From a virus, in IMG/VR virus record IMGVR_UViG_3300020214_000121, positions 1 to 24,219 of that record: DNA of 24,219 nt; one strand, given 5' to 3'. Below the pieces are notes generated by a model, which did not search any database, had not been told where the DNA came from, and was given only the letters and a program-made list of their open reading frames with translations. Position 1 is the first letter of the stretch. Every line of letters starts with the position of its first letter. Positions 16,276-23,292 of this stretch are shown in pieces. Made by a program: the position numbers and the translations under genes.

Positions 16276-18381
16276 ATGAGCAATTATAGTGATTTTTGGT
16301 TGGAGGATTATGACATTGATTGGGATTTTTCTGATGAGTCTGATTCGGTTGATGTATCCGCATCATCCACAGTGGAAACCGCTAGGCTCATTAGGTTGTC
16401 CGCAGCACGTCGTGCAATCTCAAATTATGTGACCATTCTTACTGGTAAGCAAGTTCCAGTAATGTTTAATGATAAAAACATGAGTTGCACCGATGGGGAA
16501 GTAGTTTATATCGGTAGTGATGTAAACGAAAAGAATAAATTTGACGTAGCTGTAGGTCTAGCTCTACATGAAGCAAGTCATATTGTGTATAGCAATATGG
16601 ATATGTATAAGAATTTATGGCAGAATGTTCCTAGAAGTATTTATGATCTTACTGAACCTTTGAATATTGATAAGACTCAGGTTGCTGAGTTTTGTAAGAT
16701 GCTCTTCAATTACATCGAAGATCGTTATATCGATTACATGGTGTATAGTGGTGCGCCTGGATATCGTGGCTATTATCAGTCTCTATATGACAATTACTTT
16801 AATAGCAAGGTTATTGATGATGGACTGAAGAGTCAACTATATCGTACACCTACAATTGAATCATATTCCTATAGAATTATTAATCTTACCAATATTAATA
16901 CAGATCTACAGGCTTTGCCTGGTCTCTATGATATTGCTAAAGAACTAGATCTTAGTAATATTGCTCGTCTTGACAATCCAAGGTCTCGTTACGAGTTGGC
17001 ATTCAAGATTGCAGATATTGCATTCAAGAACATTACAGATGGAACACCACAACCAAAGGTTGTGGCGATATCATCCACTAGTAGTGGTGATGGTGGAGAA
17101 CCTGTATCTGGAGGTCAAGATGATAATAATAACGTGAGTGTTGCGACTCCAACATCATCTACTGATGTAAATCCGCGTGATAGTAGCCTTGACGATATTT
17201 TTGGAGGTAATACTACATCGGTTCCTCGAGCTCAAGATCCAACAAAGAATATTGGTGAGGACAAGAATGTAAGCAAGACTAAGACCAACAAGATTGCTAA
17301 GGCTTTTGATAAGCAGAAGGATTTCTTGGATGGTAAGATTATTAAGAAGAAGGTTTCTAAGAAAGAAAAGAAGATGCTTGATGTTCTTGAAAAGAGTCAA
17401 GTTCAAATCAACGACGTTGCTGAGGATTATATCCGTAATTATGGAGGTACCGGCGCAGTTGAATGTATTGTGGTAAAAAATCTTACTATGGACTTAATTG
17501 AGTCTGATGATTTTCATCTCAAGAGTCTTCAGTATGTTACTGGTAAAGTAAATGTTACTGCACCAGTAGCAAATGCTGATATGGTCAAATATATCAATAG
17601 TGGAATTATCATGGGTGTTAAATTGGCCAAGAGAATTCAATTTCGTAATGAAATTAATATTGATAAGTTTACTCGTCGTCAACATGGTAAAATTGATAAG
17701 AGAATTATTCATGAATTGGGATGTGATGTAGAAAACATTTTCTATAATACCGCTGTACACAAGTACAAAAGCATGAACTTCCACATTAGTCTAGATGCTA
17801 GTAGCAGTATGGGTGGCATTAAGTGGCTTAATACAATTAAGTTATGTACCACTATTGCAAAGGCTGCTAGTATGCTTGAAAACATCAATGTTAGCATTAG
17901 TGTTCGTTCAAGTCTGGATAAGAATCCATATGTAGTCATGGCTTATGATTCTCGTAAGGATAAATTTTCTAAGATTAGAAATCTATTTCCATACTTGATG
18001 CCAAGTAGTACTACACCAGAAGGATTGTGTTACGAAGCAATTATTAAACATTTGCCAAAGTGCAGTGTAGATGGTGATAATTACTTTATTAATATTAGTG
18101 ATGGTGAACCATGTTTCAGCATTTCAAATAATAATTTCTCTGTGTCTTATAGTGGTATTGCTGCTTGTCAACACACACGTAAACAAGTATCTAAGATTCG
18201 TGATAATGGATATAGAATTATTTCATACTTTGTGACTGACATGTATGGACATAATCAACCTAGTTTGGTTGAGAATTTCAAGGTAATGTATGGCAGTGAT
18301 AGTCACTTTATTAACTTTGATAATCTCAATCAGATAGTTGGTACTATTAATAAAAAGATGCTAGAAAGTGTTGACGTATAA
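16276..18381 (+). CDS. VWA-domain protein with HExxH motif, partner of the AAA+ ATPase (CobT-like)
   Basis: 701 residues. Two features stand out. Near the N-terminus ALHEASHIVYS (H98, E99, H102), followed ~46 residues later by YIEDRYID (E148), fits a zincin with a Glu third ligand. In the C-terminal part a VWA fold carries the MIDAS motif D507-A-S-S-S511, with further acidic residues at ISDGEP (D609) and Thr candidates in SSTTPEG. The middle (about 265-385) is Ser/Asn- and Lys-rich and probably disordered. Its closest layout is the CobT/VWA partner of MoxR-type ATPases. The HExxH may be an active protease or a structural metal site. It follows the ATPase by 28 bp without a promoter. Its last codons contain the -35 of the next promoter. 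Confidence 0.8.
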   Translation: MSNYSDFWLEDYDIDWDFSDESDSVDVSASSTVETARLIRLSAARRAISNYVTILTGKQVPVMFNDKNMSCTDGEVVYIGSDVNEKNKFDVAVGLALHEASHIVYSNMDMYKNLWQNVPRSIYDLTEPLNIDKTQVAEFCKMLFNYIEDRYIDYMVYSGAPGYRGYYQSLYDNYFNSKVIDDGLKSQLYRTPTIESYSYRIINLTNINTDLQALPGLYDIAKELDLSNIARLDNPRSRYELAFKIADIAFKNITDGTPQPKVVAISSTSSGDGGEPVSGGQDDNNNVSVATPTSSTDVNPRDSSLDDIFGGNTTSVPRAQDPTKNIGEDKNVSKTKTNKIAKAFDKQKDFLDGKIIKKKVSKKEKKMLDVLEKSQVQINDVAEDYIRNYGGTGAVECIVVKNLTMDLIESDDFHLKSLQYVTGKVNVTAPVANADMVKYINSGIIMGVKLAKRIQFRNEINIDKFTRRQHGKIDKRIIHELGCDVENIFYNTAVHKYKSMNFHISLDASSSMGGIKWLNTIKLCTTIAKAASMLENINVSISVRSSLDKNPYVVMAYDSRKDKFSKIRNLFPYLMPSSTTPEGLCYEAIIKHLPKCSVDGDNYFINISDGEPCFSISNNNFSVSYSGIAACQHTRKQVSKIRDNGYRIISYFVTDMYGHNQPSLVENFKVMYGSDSHFINFDNLNQIVGTINKKMLESVDV

Positions 18382-18398
18382 TATATCGGTGGTATAAT
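18371..18398 (+). promoter_or_regulatory. Promoter of the winged-helix gene
   Basis: TTGACG (18371-18376), 16 bp spacer ending in CGGTGG, then a perfect TATAAT (18393-18398). The -35 lies inside the last codons of the VWA gene. The start near 18405 gives a 33 nt leader with AAAAGG before ATG 18438. Confidence 0.72.
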
Positions 18399-18437
18399 TT
18401 TGAAAGGTAGTATAACAATTAAACAAAAGGATAAAAA

Positions 18438-18797
18438 ATGAAAAAGACAGATCGTAAGAATAAGACAAACCTAGTAGTACTTTGGCCAACCAATATATTT
18501 ACTATTGAAGAACTAAATAATGCAAATCCAGATTTCGTAAATATTACTTTACGAGTTCGACTAAAGAAGGCCATTGACAATGGTGAAGTTGGTGAAGTTG
18601 GTTATTTGCATAATGGTAAGGGTCGTCCCCGTGTTGTATTGGCATGTACGCCAATTACTCAAAATCATATTACCGAAGCTAAGAATCGTGGGTGTGTACT
18701 AAAGGATGGACTAAATGTAAACGTTGTTAATATCGACAATGCTTCTGTAGAAACACCAGTTGCTGAGGAAGTCAAATCAGAAAAGGTAATGGCTTAA
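18438..18797 (+). CDS. Probable winged-helix DNA-binding protein
   Basis: 119 residues. The segment FTIEELNNANPDF (about 21-33), VNITLRVRLKKAIDNGEV (34-51) and YLHNGKGRPRVVLACTP (about 56-72) has the order helix, recognition helix, two-stranded wing with a GKGRPR tip, which is the usual shape of a small winged-helix protein. The basic tip fits DNA contact. A 9 bp tandem repeat encodes GEVGEVG at the turn. The tail (from about 95) is acidic and probably disordered. It has the strongest promoter in the window (TATAAT) and a ribosome site, so it may be an abundant early product. DNA binding and a regulatory role are inferences from shape. Confidence 0.6.
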   Translation: MKKTDRKNKTNLVVLWPTNIFTIEELNNANPDFVNITLRVRLKKAIDNGEVGEVGYLHNGKGRPRVVLACTPITQNHITEAKNRGCVLKDGLNVNVVNIDNASVETPVAEEVKSEKVMA

Positions 18798-19040
18798 TCA
18801 ATTACCTTTATGTGACCAAAGCGGACTCAATAATAAGGGTCCGCTTTTGTCTTTTGTATAATACAAAATATCGGCTTTTTTCGAATGCGATTTAATATTT
18901 TTGATGATACCTTCAACCATGTTCCAACTGCCATGATAGATTGGTTCATCTAATTCGCTATCATATATCGCATATTTGATACTTGAAACTTCAAATATAT
19001 AAAACGTTTTTTCTTTTGGGTTGATTTTTTTGTACTTCAT
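18798..19040 (-). CDS. Small reverse-strand hypothetical protein
   Basis: 80 residues on the minus strand, filling a gap with no forward gene. The composition is protein-like: alternating hydrophobic and charged residues (FYIFEVSSIKYAIYDSELDE at about 13-32, then a helix MVEGIIKNIKSHSKK), with no stretches typical of random frames. It ends at 18798, abutting the stop of the winged-helix gene in a convergent arrangement. It starts 18 bp from the start of the divergent DruA-like gene. A hairpin (18818-18847) lies within its 3' end. No Shine-Dalgarno or promoter is clear. The function is unknown. Confidence 0.5.
   Translation of the reverse strand: MKYKKINPKEKTFYIFEVSSIKYAIYDSELDEPIYHGSWNMVEGIIKNIKSHSKKADILYYTKDKSGPLLLSPLWSHKGN
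18818..18855 (+). terminator. Probable terminator downstream of the winged-helix gene
   Basis: Stem AAAGCGGACTC (18818-18828) with GGGTCCGCTTT (18837-18847), one wobble pair, loop AATAATAA, followed by TGTCTTTTG on the plus strand. It acts 20 bp after the plus-strand stop, and on the other strand it lies inside the 3' end of the small reverse gene. The T-rich side favours use on the plus strand. Confidence 0.65.
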
Positions 19041-19058
19041 GATAGACTATATATAAAT

Positions 19059-20240
19059 ATGGACGCATTACAAGAATTCTTTGGAGTAAAGGCATTTGAC
19101 TATAAACTTAATAAACTTAAGTTTGTTGGAAACCTCGACCTTCTAAAGGCCATGTCTGTAGAGGAACAGACTTTTTACAAGAAATGGATTGAAGTACAAT
19201 CACTTAACAATTATGCTAATAAAGCATGTCAAGCTAAAGCTAAGATTTGGATCCCCACTGATATAAACGATGAAGAATTGACAATTAAGGAGATTGAAAA
19301 TCTTAGACCAAAAGTTGTACATGTAACCAATAATAAAGCATTAGACAATGATTGGGTAATGCTGCGTACATTTGTACATACGATGGAGTATGCTCAGACG
19401 CCAGGTAGATTCGTTAAGTTCTTAATTACAGATGGTAATGATAATGACCCACGTTATTTGGGAGTTATTAGTATGTCTAGCGATGTAATCACCATTACAG
19501 ATCGGGATAATTATATTGGTTGGAAGCCAGAGGATAAGTTAAAGAATAAGAAATTGGCTCATAGTGGTATTGGTAGTTGTATTATGAGTACCCAACCTTT
19601 TGGATATAATTTCTTGGGTGGTAAGCTAGTAGCGTCATTAGTGACCGCAGAGACGGTCAGGAACGCATGGCAGGCTCTCTATAACCAGCTTTTGGTTGGA
19701 ATCACCACAACCAGCCTCTACGGCAGTTATAGCATGTATAATAGTTTAAAATGGTGGCATAAGTGTGGTACAAGTGCTGGTAAAATGTCTATTAAACCAG
19801 ACGATGCTATTTATAAGGTGTGGCACGATTGGATTAAAGAGAATAAAGCGGAGAAGTATAAAGCTGCGATGACCCAACGTGAAGGTGTGAGTGGACCTGT
19901 AACTGGCGCTAAAACTCGGGTATTGAATATGATTTTCTCTGAGTTGGGTATTAAATCTAGTGCTTATGTACATGGATTTGAGCGGGGTACATATTATGCT
20001 TGTCCATATAAAAACTCAAAAGACTTCTTTTGTAGCAAAATTACAGAAGATAAGTTGGTATTAAATCCATTATATACTGAGAATGCTATTATTAATTGGT
20101 GGAAGCCAAAGGCTATTGCGAGGTATAAAACACTAAAAGCTGAGAATCGTTTGAAGCCAGACGTTTTGTATTATGACAAAATGATTGGAATGGATTATCA
20201 AACAGCTAAAAATACGTATTTTAGCGAAGTGGGAAGATAG
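19059..20240 (+). CDS. DruA (DUF4338)/Mom-like protein, possible GNAT-type acyltransferase
   Basis: 393 residues. Diagnostic pieces in order: GRFVKFLITDG (116-126), LGVISMSSD (134-142), DRDNYIGWKPED (148-159), FLGGKLVASL (185-194), and SLYGSYSMYNSLKWWHKCG (219-237). The RDnYIGW and the aromatic NslkWW..cGtsaG pattern match the DUF4338 family (DruA of the Druantia defence system) and, more loosely, the Mom adenine-modification family, which has a GNAT-like fold. A second conserved-looking part (HGFERGTYYACPYKNSKDF, about 307-325) follows. Its role in a phage could be DNA base modification that evades host restriction, or a DruA-type function; I cannot choose. The start abuts the divergent small gene. 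A GC-richer patch with a hairpin lies at about 19620-19740. Confidence 0.6.
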   Translation: MDALQEFFGVKAFDYKLNKLKFVGNLDLLKAMSVEEQTFYKKWIEVQSLNNYANKACQAKAKIWIPTDINDEELTIKEIENLRPKVVHVTNNKALDNDWVMLRTFVHTMEYAQTPGRFVKFLITDGNDNDPRYLGVISMSSDVITITDRDNYIGWKPEDKLKNKKLAHSGIGSCIMSTQPFGYNFLGGKLVASLVTAETVRNAWQALYNQLLVGITTTSLYGSYSMYNSLKWWHKCGTSAGKMSIKPDDAIYKVWHDWIKENKAEKYKAAMTQREGVSGPVTGAKTRVLNMIFSELGIKSSAYVHGFERGTYYACPYKNSKDFFCSKITEDKLVLNPLYTENAIINWWKPKAIARYKTLKAENRLKPDVLYYDKMIGMDYQTAKNTYFSEVGR

Positions 20241-20265
20241 CTATTTACTATTTATTATAGTAAAT

Positions 20266-20664
20266 ATGGCGAATAACGACAATAGTAACTATACATTTTC
20301 TGATAGGTTTCAAAGATTTGTAGGGAAGATCGCTAATTTTGCGACTATAGCAAGAAGCAAAGCTCAAATTGATACTGGTCCACAAGATATTTTTACAGGT
20401 GAACAAGGCGAATTGTTAACAAAATATAAAAATAAGATATTTTATCGTAAAAACGGTAGTAATGAATTCGTCAATTTGAGTGAAGAATATTCAGAATTAA
20501 CCAATCAATATGAATATCTTTTGTCAAAAGGTGTAAACAAATATGCTACTTGGCAAAAAACCAGTAAAAATAATGAAAAAAATTGGACATTTACTGGTTA
20601 TTTTTCTCCAATATGTGGTATTGACTGTTGTGCTTTGAGTGGATCTATAAGCGGATCATTATAA
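20266..20664 (+). CDS. Hypothetical protein with Cys-rich C-terminus
   Basis: 132 residues. I chose ATG 20266 over a longer frame starting at 20185 because the longer one overlaps the end of the DruA-like gene. The N-terminal part has a helical look (SDRFQRFVGKIANFATIARSK, about 9-29), the middle is Lys/Asn-rich, and the C-terminus reads FTGYFSPICGIDCCALSG and then Ser/Gly. The three closely spaced cysteines (CGIDCC) are unusual in a window with few cysteines and could bind metal or form disulfides. No family is recognised. It is separated from the DruA-like gene by 25 bp and precedes the promoter of the UV endonuclease. Confidence 0.5.
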   Translation: MANNDNSNYTFSDRFQRFVGKIANFATIARSKAQIDTGPQDIFTGEQGELLTKYKNKIFYRKNGSNEFVNLSEEYSELTNQYEYLLSKGVNKYATWQKTSKNNEKNWTFTGYFSPICGIDCCALSGSISGSL

Positions 20665-20665
20665 A

Positions 20666-20693
20666 TTGACACATTATAAATTTGATGTAGACT
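20666..20693 (+). promoter_or_regulatory. Promoter of the UV endonuclease gene
   Basis: TTGACA (20666-20671), 16 bp spacer, TAGACT (20688-20693). The expected start, about 20700, coincides with the ATG at 20700, so the mRNA may be leaderless. Confidence 0.6.
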
Positions 20694-20699
20694 GAGATA

Positions 20700-21614
20700 A
20701 TGAAAAAATCTCTCTGTTGTATCTCTCTAAAATTACAAAAACAAGGTATCAAGGCTTCTACTATGACAAAAACTAGGTTTTTGGCACTAGAACGTACCAA
20801 TGCAGAACGTATTGTTGCTGATAGAACTCTTAACAATGTTTATGTAACACGTAAGACTCTAGAATATTGTGGTCAACGTGGTTGGAACTATCGTATTAGT
20901 AGTGGTATGATGCCACTAGAAACTCTGCCAGAAGCTAATCTACTACTAGAAAACGCTTACAATTTTTCCAAAATCAAACAAGAATTTGCTCTGTGCGCTG
21001 ATATTATCAAAAAATACAATATTCGTTGTAGCACACATCCAGATCAATTTGTTGTTCCTGCTAGTGCAACACCCTCTGTTGTAACTAAATCCATCGAAGA
21101 ACTAAACGCACATGGTAAGATGATGGATTACTTTGGCTTACCACAATCATATCAAGCTCCAATAAATATCCACACGAATTGTTACAAGGGTAACATTAAT
21201 GATATTGCTTCTAGATTTATTGATGTATACAAAGATTTACCAATCAATGTAAAGTCACGATTGGTACTTGAAAACGAAGACAAACCTAATAGTTGGAAAG
21301 TAGAAGAATTATACGATCTAATCTATTCCAAGACTGGTATTCCTATCACCTATGACAATCTACATCATCGTTGCAACCCAAGCAAGTATGGTGCAAAGGA
21401 TGCAATGAAATTGGCTATGAGTACATGGGGTAATTATCGTCCATTGTTTCACTTTAGTGACAATGATACTAATAATAGTAATCCACGTGCGCATGGTGAT
21501 TATGTGCGTAATGTTCCAGATGAGTATCTAAACTCCTACAGTGTAGACTACGAGTTTGAATTTAAGGCTAAGGATTATGCTATTGAAAAGTTTGAGAAAG
21601 AATTTAAATTATAA
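20700..21614 (+). CDS. uvsE: UV damage endonuclease (UVDE family)
   Basis: 304 residues, close to bacterial UvsE/UvdE size. Family features in order: a short N-terminal strand (CCISLKL), NYRISSGMMPL (63-73) matching the fYRiSS signature, HPDQFVV (113-119), INIHTNCYKG (155-164), LENED (190-194), YDNLHHRCN (218-226), LFHFSDN (249-255) and a conserved HGDYV (265-269). The His, Glu and Asp residues at these sites form the metal cluster of this TIM-barrel enzyme. It nicks DNA 5' to UV photoproducts and starts an excision repair route. The symbol follows bacterial usage. Its own promoter lies directly upstream, and it stands apart from the neighbours in its use as a repair gene in light-exposed habitats. 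Confidence 0.9.
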   Translation: MKKSLCCISLKLQKQGIKASTMTKTRFLALERTNAERIVADRTLNNVYVTRKTLEYCGQRGWNYRISSGMMPLETLPEANLLLENAYNFSKIKQEFALCADIIKKYNIRCSTHPDQFVVPASATPSVVTKSIEELNAHGKMMDYFGLPQSYQAPINIHTNCYKGNINDIASRFIDVYKDLPINVKSRLVLENEDKPNSWKVEELYDLIYSKTGIPITYDNLHHRCNPSKYGAKDAMKLAMSTWGNYRPLFHFSDNDTNNSNPRAHGDYVRNVPDEYLNSYSVDYEFEFKAKDYAIEKFEKEFKL

Positions 21615-21627
21615 TTAATCAAACCTG

Positions 21628-21654
21628 TTGACATTGTACCATAGTTGGTATAAA
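21628..21654 (+). promoter_or_regulatory. Promoter of the small-gene cluster
   Basis: TTGACA (21628-21633), 15 bp spacer ending in TTGG, TATAAA (21649-21654). The spacer holds TACCA-TAGT-TGGTA (21637-21650), a perfect dyad. The leader to ATG 21719 is about 58 nt and has AAAGGA ahead of the ATG. Confidence 0.6.
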
Positions 21655-21718
21655 CTAATTTCAAGTTGGTGTTCACCAGCGAAACTAAAAAATAAACAAA
21701 ATAAAGGAAAAAATAAAT

Positions 21719-21925
21719 ATGTATACTCGTACAAATGCACGTAACAAGACTAACTTCGTAGGTCATAACTCCGCTGGAGTTGAGCTATATCTCTCAACTC
21801 CTCTACCAAAGGCCAAGAAGGCTGCTCGTTTGACCATTCGTAATGGTAACACTCGTCTTGATCTAAATGGTCGTCAGATTAAGGCTCTACGTGAAGTCTT
21901 GTCCACTGGTTACGCTTCTCGCTAA
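21719..21925 (+). CDS. Small basic protein, unknown
   Basis: 68 residues, rich in Arg, Lys and Thr with a net positive charge. The C-terminal half (ARLTIRNGNTRLDLNGRQIKALREVL) has a strand-turn-strand-helix character and ends TGYASR. The codons are GC-richer than in the neighbours (many CGT, AAC, AAG, CTC), which fits high expression. A dedicated promoter and AAAGGA ribosome site support it as a real early gene. It could bind nucleic acid or a host protein; no family was recognised. Confidence 0.65.
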   Translation: MYTRTNARNKTNFVGHNSAGVELYLSTPLPKAKKAARLTIRNGNTRLDLNGRQIKALREVLSTGYASR

Positions 21926-21928
21926 TAG

Positions 21929-22186
21929 ATGAACCAGACAACATTTACTAATGTTGTGATGTGGTCGTTGTTAATTGCAGCGACCACATTTTCTATTTTA
22001 TCAATAGTGATATCTTATCGACTACTTAAAAAGTTTGATGATTTTCAAATTTCGATACTAGAAGTATTAGATTTATTTTCGATTGAACGTACGAAAATGA
22101 TAAAAGATCTTGAGGAACTAAAACGTAGGGTTAGAATTTTTGGTAATGAAGTTAAAAAAGAAAATCGAAGAAGCACTGAAGACTAA
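21929..22186 (+). CDS. Small single-pass membrane protein with cytoplasmic coiled coil
   Basis: 85 residues, starting four bases after the previous stop. A membrane segment lies at about 9-31 (VVMWSLLIAATTFSILSIVI). The rest is charged and helical (FDDFQISILEVLDLF, then ERTKMIKDLEELKRRV) and likely forms a coiled coil. Its last 41 bases overlap the start of the next gene. The function is unknown; the size and layout are common in phage inner-membrane proteins. Confidence 0.6.
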   Translation: MNQTTFTNVVMWSLLIAATTFSILSIVISYRLLKKFDDFQISILEVLDLFSIERTKMIKDLEELKRRVRIFGNEVKKENRRSTED

Positions 22187-22619
22187 ATCGTTGTTTGATC
22201 ACGTAAAACATATACGTCAAATACAAAGTGCTGACTATTACGATACGTTGAGTGATGCTGATCGTAAGACGTTCAATAAGTATATGATATTACGTGTACT
22301 TAGTATGGATAAAACAATTATTGAAGAAATATCTCATGTTTCAAAGTATTTCGAGGTTTTACCAGAAAAACAATTTTACCAACTATTAATTGGTGCTTTA
22401 CCAAAAAGTTATGGGTTTCATCCTTATATTAAAAATTCGGCAAAGCCAGTTAATGAAACAATACTGAATTGTCTATGTGCTTACTTTAATGTGGGAAAAC
22501 GAGATGCTACAGATTATTATAAGATATTTATTTCTCACGATGATGGTATAATCAAACTATTTGACCTAATTAAAGGTCATGGTTATACTGAACAAGAAGT
22601 TGAAAAATTATTGGAATAA
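22146..22619 (+). CDS. Probable clamp-loader small subunit, gp62-like
   Basis: 157 residues from ATG 22146 (a TTG at 22140 is also in frame, and the ATG is preferable). It overlaps the previous gene by 41 bases in another frame. The core FNKYMILRVLSMDKTIIEEI (about 43-62), followed by KYFEVLPEKQFYQLLIGALPK and a FHPYIK segment, resembles the short, poorly conserved small subunits of the T4-type clamp loader (gp62, 187 residues). The large subunit would be a gp44-type AAA+ protein, which is not in this window. No ATPase motif is present, as expected for gp62. The assignment rests on a remembered pattern, so I keep it tentative. Confidence 0.5.
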   Translation: MKLKKKIEEALKTKSLFDHVKHIRQIQSADYYDTLSDADRKTFNKYMILRVLSMDKTIIEEISHVSKYFEVLPEKQFYQLLIGALPKSYGFHPYIKNSAKPVNETILNCLCAYFNVGKRDATDYYKIFISHDDGIIKLFDLIKGHGYTEQEVEKLLE

Positions 22620-22620
22620 T

Positions 22621-23292
22621 ATGAAATTAATAGGAATAACAGGTTTAGCTCGTAGCGGTAAAGATTTATTTACAACTATCGCTTTAGAAATATTAAAAGA
22701 AAATAAAATCAAAGCTGAAAAGTATGCACTCGCGTATGAACTTAAGAATGATCTTAGAGAGTTGATTCATAAAAAAACGGGCATTGATGTATTTACGGAA
22801 AATACCAGTGAGAAGAACATTATCAGACCATTACTTGTTGCATATGGTGATGTAATGCGTAAGATTAGTGGTGGTAAATATTGGACTCAGAAGATAGAGC
22901 AAAGTATTGGTAAGTCAAAGGCCGATGTTGTATTTATTACAGATATTCGATATGACCATTATCCGGAGGATGAGTGTACTTGGTTAAAGATTAAACAATC
23001 TGGCAAATTGGTTCATATCACTAAGTATCAATATGGACCATTACCACAAGGTAAACGATTTAGTAAAAACAAAATTACGAAGATTTATCAGTCAGCGCCA
23101 AATGAACATGAACTGATAAACGATCCAAAGGTTAAGAAACGTGCTGATGTTGCAATTGAATGGGAAGATGTAAGTTTAAAGAATGAGGGTGATATAACTA
23201 AAAATACTCAGATTCGTACAATTGTAATAGATACACTAAAACAAATTGGAGTTTTAAAAGAAAAGTCAATAATTGATAATTATCGTAGTTGA
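22621..23292 (+). CDS. Deoxynucleoside monophosphate kinase (T4 gp1-like)
   Basis: 223 residues from ATG 22621, two bases after the previous stop region. A P-loop GLARSGKD (8-15) sits after a short hydrophobic strand, followed by KYALAYELKNDLRE, a YGDVMRK segment (about 78-84), and VVFITDIRY (about 103-111) as the Asp/Arg region. This arrangement matches phage dNMP kinases that phosphorylate deoxynucleotide monophosphates on the way to dNTPs, and it fits the ribonucleotide reductase encoded upstream. Substrate range (dGMP, dTMP, hydroxymethyl-dCMP) cannot be read from sequence. Its 3' end overlaps the convergent reverse gene by 13 bases. Confidence 0.82.
   Translation: MKLIGITGLARSGKDLFTTIALEILKENKIKAEKYALAYELKNDLRELIHKKTGIDVFTENTSEKNIIRPLLVAYGDVMRKISGGKYWTQKIEQSIGKSKADVVFITDIRYDHYPEDECTWLKIKQSGKLVHITKYQYGPLPQGKRFSKNKITKIYQSAPNEHELINDPKVKKRADVAIEWEDVSLKNEGDITKNTQIRTIVIDTLKQIGVLKEKSIIDNYRS

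Noticed and set aside
15276-18381. Naming the AAA+ and VWA genes cobS and cobT
   Set aside because: Homology to cobaltochelatase subunits is plausible, but no other cobalamin gene and no B12-dependent reductase are visible, and the VWA protein has an HExxH motif that needs explanation.
19052-19059. TATAAATA, the T4 late promoter core, at the start of the DruA-like gene
   Set aside because: It touches the ATG, so transcription would start inside the coding region. In AT-rich DNA the octamer is expected by chance, and no other late-promoter signal supports it.
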